From positions 1-7,922 of the forward strand of contig JALOLX010000128.1 of NCBI GenBank assembly GCA_025455765.1: DNA of 7,922 nt, in the 5' to 3' direction. Made by a program: the position numbers and the translations under genes. Positions 5,733 through 7,922 of this stretch are shown here, piece after piece. The notes beneath the pieces were generated by a model. It was not told the DNA's origin. It saw only the letters and a program-made list of their open reading frames with translations, and searched no databases. The number at the start of each line of letters is the position of its first letter. The stretch's first letter is position 1. The stretch is from Flavobacteriales bacterium (GTDB lineage Bacteria; Bacteroidota; Bacteroidia; Flavobacteriales_F; PHOS-HE28).

Positions 5733-6832
5733 GCGACCTCAAACGCACCGCACTCAGCCATATCCATGAAGCGCTCGGCGCCAAAATGGTGCCCTTCGCA
5801 GGCTACCTCATGCCTGTACAATACACCGGCGTGAACGATGAACACCTCACCGTGCGGAACGCCGTGGGGGTCTTCGATGTCAGCCACATGGGCGAATTCC
5901 TGGTACGCGGTCCCGGTGCACTCGACCTCATCCAGAAGATCACCAGCAACGATGCCAGCAAGCTCACCGTGGGCAAGGTGCAATACAGCTGCCTCCCGAA
6001 TGGCGAAGGTGGCATCGTTGACGATCTGTTGGTCTACCGCATGCAACATGCCGACGACCACCATTACGTGCTGGTGGTGAACGCTTCCAACATGGCCAAG
6101 GACTGGGCCTGGATCACCAAGCACAACACCTTCGATGCCCAGCTCTCCGACATCAGCGACCACATGAGCCTGCTCGCCGTGCAAGGCCCCAAAGCCGTGG
6201 ACACGCTGAAGGGCTTGTTCGCAGAGGACATCGCCTCCATGCCTTACTACACCGCCATGTACGCTGAAATGAAGGGGGTGGGCCTGGTACTGATCAGCAC
6301 CACGGGCTACACCGGTGCAGGGGGCTACGAGGTGTACATCCCCAACCACCTCGCGGAGCAGGCCTGGCACACCATCATGGAGGCCGGCAAGCCCTATGGC
6401 ATCAAGCCCTGTGGTCTGGCCGCGCGCGATACCCTTCGCTTGGAGATGGGCTTCTGCCTCTACGGCAACGACATAGACGACACCACCTCGCCCATCGAAG
6501 CGGGCCTCGGTTGGATCACCAAGTTCACCAAGCCGTTCATCGATTCCGAGCGCCTCAAGAAGCAGAAGGAGGAAGGCGTAGGCCGCAAGCTCGTGGCCTT
6601 CGAACTGCTCGATCGCGGCATCCCTCGCCACGACCATCCGGTGCTCGACGCGGCTGGCAACGTGGTGGGCAAGGTCACCTCGGGCACCCAAAGCCCCAGC
6701 CTGCAAAAGCCCATTGGCATGGCCTATGTGCCGGTGAGCATGGCCGCAGAAGGTTCGGATCTATGGGTGGACATCCGTGGCAAGGCGTTGAAGGGACGTG
6801 TGGTTAAATTGCCCTTCATTCAGCAAGGTTGA
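5729..6832 (+). CDS. gcvT: aminomethyltransferase, glycine cleavage system T protein
   Basis: GcvT takes the aminomethyl group from the lipoyl arm of the H protein and, with tetrahydrofolate, releases ammonia and forms 5,10-methylene-tetrahydrofolate in the cytosol. At 367 residues it has the normal bacterial length. Landmarks are the N-terminal LKRTALSHIHEALGAKMVPFAGY-type opening with VPFAGYLMPVQY at 21-32, FDVSHMGEF at 49-57 and NGEGGIVDDLLVYR at 91-104 (the acidic pair Asp98/Asp99 covers the folate-activating Asp of the family). Further on are TGYTGAGGYEVY at 192-203, CGLAARDTLRLEMG at 228-241 and the C-terminal VTSGTQSPSLQKPIGMAYV at 316-334. The motifs are intact and there is no sign of decay. 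The start overlaps the glycosyltransferase stop by four bases (ATGA), and the stop overlaps the comB ATG by one (TGATG). The P and H components are not in the window, which is common since gcv genes are often dispersed. Confidence 0.97.
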   Translation: MSDLKRTALSHIHEALGAKMVPFAGYLMPVQYTGVNDEHLTVRNAVGVFDVSHMGEFLVRGPGALDLIQKITSNDASKLTVGKVQYSCLPNGEGGIVDDLLVYRMQHADDHHYVLVVNASNMAKDWAWITKHNTFDAQLSDISDHMSLLAVQGPKAVDTLKGLFAEDIASMPYYTAMYAEMKGVGLVLISTTGYTGAGGYEVYIPNHLAEQAWHTIMEAGKPYGIKPCGLAARDTLRLEMGFCLYGNDIDDTTSPIEAGLGWITKFTKPFIDSERLKKQKEEGVGRKLVAFELLDRGIPRHDHPVLDAAGNVVGKVTSGTQSPSLQKPIGMAYVPVSMAAEGSDLWVDIRGKALKGRVVKLPFIQQG

Positions 6833-7584
6833 TGGAAGGGCTTGTCCGCAATACCAACTACCGCCACCGGGTGGAGGTGTGCTTCGTGCCCAGCCAATAT
6901 CCGCTGTATGCACAGGACATGGGCATCGTGGTGGTCATCGATGTGCTCCGTGCCACCTCCGCAATGGTGGCTGCTTTCGAACATGGGGTGGACCGCATCA
7001 TACCGGTATCTGATGTGGAACAGGCCAGGCCCTTCATCGGTCGTGAAGGCTATATCGCAGCAGCCGAACGTGACGGGCAGGTGGTGGAGGGCTTCCAGTA
7101 CGGCAACAGTCCGCTGGCTTACGTGGGCGAAGACCTGCGCGGCAAGACCATCGTGATGACCACCACCAACGGCACCAAGGCCATCCAGCTGGCCAAGGGG
7201 GCGCGGCAACTGGTCATCGGCTCCTTCCTCAACCTCACCGCGCTCAGCGAATGGCTGCTCGAACAGGACGATAACATCCTCCTGTTGTGCTCGGGCTGGA
7301 AGGACAAGTTCAACCTGGAGGACAGCGTATTCGCAGGAGCGGTGATGGAACGCCTGTTGGAGTCCGATAAGTTCGGGGTGGAGGAGGACTCGTCCATCGC
7401 TGCGAAGTACATGTACATGGCGGCACGCGAGAACTACCTCGGCATCCTCAAAGCCGCTCCCCGCAGGCGCCGGATCGAACAGTTACAGCTGCTGCCCGAC
7501 GTGAAGTACTGCCTCACACCCGATCAAAGCACCGTGATCCCCATCCTTCGCAATGGTGAACTGGTGCGCATGGAACGCCCATGA
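6832..7584 (+). CDS. comB: 2-phosphosulfolactate phosphatase family protein (ComB)
   Basis: ComB is a Mg-dependent phosphatase described for the archaeal coenzyme M pathway (2-phosphosulfolactate to sulfolactate). Bacterial homologues are widespread and their physiological substrate is usually untested. The 250-residue length is normal. Family blocks are VEVCFVPSQYP at 14-24, VVVIDVLRATSAM at 33-45, AAERDG at 77-82, GFQYGNSP at 87-94, TTTNGTKAI at 110-118 and CSGWKDKFNLEDSVFAGA at 153-170 (Glu163 and Asp164 are the conserved acidic pair). The C-terminal tail, DVKYCLTPDQSTVIPIL, carries the usual YC...D...VP pattern. I chose the ATG at 6832, which overlaps the gcvT stop as TGATG; a TTG at 6829 in frame would add one residue. 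Its end overlaps the next gene's ATG by four bases. Nothing else from coenzyme M or sulfolactate metabolism is nearby, so the physiological reaction here is uncertain although the family call is firm. Confidence 0.93.
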   Translation: MEGLVRNTNYRHRVEVCFVPSQYPLYAQDMGIVVVIDVLRATSAMVAAFEHGVDRIIPVSDVEQARPFIGREGYIAAAERDGQVVEGFQYGNSPLAYVGEDLRGKTIVMTTTNGTKAIQLAKGARQLVIGSFLNLTALSEWLLEQDDNILLLCSGWKDKFNLEDSVFAGAVMERLLESDKFGVEEDSSIAAKYMYMAARENYLGILKAAPRRRRIEQLQLLPDVKYCLTPDQSTVIPILRNGELVRMERP

Positions 7585-7922
7585 TCCAGCGCACGGCCAT
7601 CCTCCTCACCGCCTTCGTGCTGTTGCTGCTCTGCTTCCCCCAGCAGACCGCTGAGCCGGCTCGGGCATGGGGCTTCTATGGCCATAAGCGTATCAACCGG
7701 ATGGCCGCCTTCACCCTGCCGCCGGACCTGTTCCCGTTCTACAAACGCCACCTCGATTTCATCAGCGACCATGCGGTGGACCCCGACCGGAGGCGCTACG
7801 CGGTGGATGGAGAGGCCCAGCGCCATTACATCGATCTGGACCACTACGTGAAGCCTGGTCAGCGCATTGAGGATGCCATGCCCCGCCGATGGGAAGAGGC
7901 TGTGGCCCGCTACACCGAGGAC
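7581..7922 (+). CDS. exported zinc-dependent phospholipase C / S1-P1 nuclease-like protein, N-terminal part
   Basis: Only the first 114 codons are in the window and the frame is open at the edge. The N terminus is a signal peptide: MIQRT, a hydrophobic core (AILLTAFVLLLLCF) and an ARA cleavage site at 27-29. The mature protein would begin WGFYGHKRIN at Trp30. Proteins of the zinc-dependent phospholipase C and S1/P1 nuclease superfamily use the N-terminal Trp as a zinc ligand together with a His shortly after, and Trp30 and His35 fit the WGxxGHxxI pattern. Later pieces, DFISDHAVDPDRRRY at 63-77 and RHYIDLDHY at 85-93, supply further His/Asp candidates. It probably acts in the periplasm, at the surface or outside the cell on phosphodiester substrates. 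Whether lipid or nucleic acid is the target cannot be told from this part. The ATG overlaps the comB stop as ATGA. Confidence 0.85.
   Translation, partial: MIQRTAILLTAFVLLLLCFPQQTAEPARAWGFYGHKRINRMAAFTLPPDLFPFYKRHLDFISDHAVDPDRRRYAVDGEAQRHYIDLDHYVKPGQRIEDAMPRRWEEAVARYTED

Noticed and set aside
5690..6706. 338-codon open frame on the minus strand opposite gcvT
   Set aside because: It is antisense to an intact, highly recognisable gcvT, has His/Val/Ala/Glu-biased low-information composition and no motif, so it is a shadow frame.
1..7922. CRISPR array, tRNA/rRNA genes, prophage, toxin-antitoxin or defence system
   Set aside because: I looked for direct-repeat arrays, structured RNA landmarks and nuclease, integrase or toxin-like proteins on both strands and found none. 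Apart from the 168-bp element the window is occupied by ordinary cellular genes.

Overview
The window looks like a stretch of chromosome from a member of the Bacteroidota, most likely a fairly GC-rich Flavobacteriales-type lineage. This is inferred from protein character: a 2-phosphosulfolactate phosphatase of the ComB type, a zinc-dependent phospholipase C-like protein beginning WGFYGHKRIN after its signal peptide, a long CapD/WbpM-type sugar-nucleotide enzyme, and start codons with no recognisable Shine-Dalgarno sequence ahead of them. No marker gene (rRNA, ribosomal protein, tRNA) is present to settle the taxonomy. Nearly all of the window is coding.

The layout is two tightly packed gene runs diverging from one intergenic region (about 4395-4631). 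The leftward run, in transcription order, is: a membrane-anchored nucleotide-sugar epimerase/dehydratase (CapD/WbpM/PglF type, 2520-4394), an uncharacterised 133-residue protein (2100-2501), a hotdog-fold acyl-CoA thioesterase (1675-2100), a DUF4197-like lipoprotein (944-1663) and a uridine phosphorylase-like enzyme (32-931). Six codons of a possible further gene may follow at the left edge. The rightward run is: a GT4-type glycosyltransferase (4632-5732), the glycine-cleavage T protein GcvT (5729-6832), ComB (6832-7584) and the first 114 codons of an exported metal-dependent phospholipase C/nuclease-like protein (7581 to the window edge). Junctions within both runs are short gaps or 1- or 4-base stop/start overlaps, so each is probably one transcript with coupled translation.

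Functionally the two runs are mixed. The CapD-like enzyme and the glycosyltransferase, placed back to back, point to surface or protein glycan synthesis. GcvT belongs to glycine/one-carbon metabolism, the uridine phosphorylase to pyrimidine salvage, and the thioesterase to acyl-CoA turnover. The combination resembles a housekeeping neighbourhood, not an accessory island, and I see no defence system, phage, CRISPR array or toxin-antitoxin pair.

The most noteworthy structure is in the divergent intergenic region. A 168-bp non-coding segment (4427-4594) is bounded by 19-bp imperfect terminal inverted repeats (17 of 19 matching), is flanked by TGA/TAA (compatible with a TNA-type 3-bp target duplication), and contains nested hairpins. 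It looks like a MITE, a non-autonomous relic of an insertion sequence, sitting between the two transcription units.
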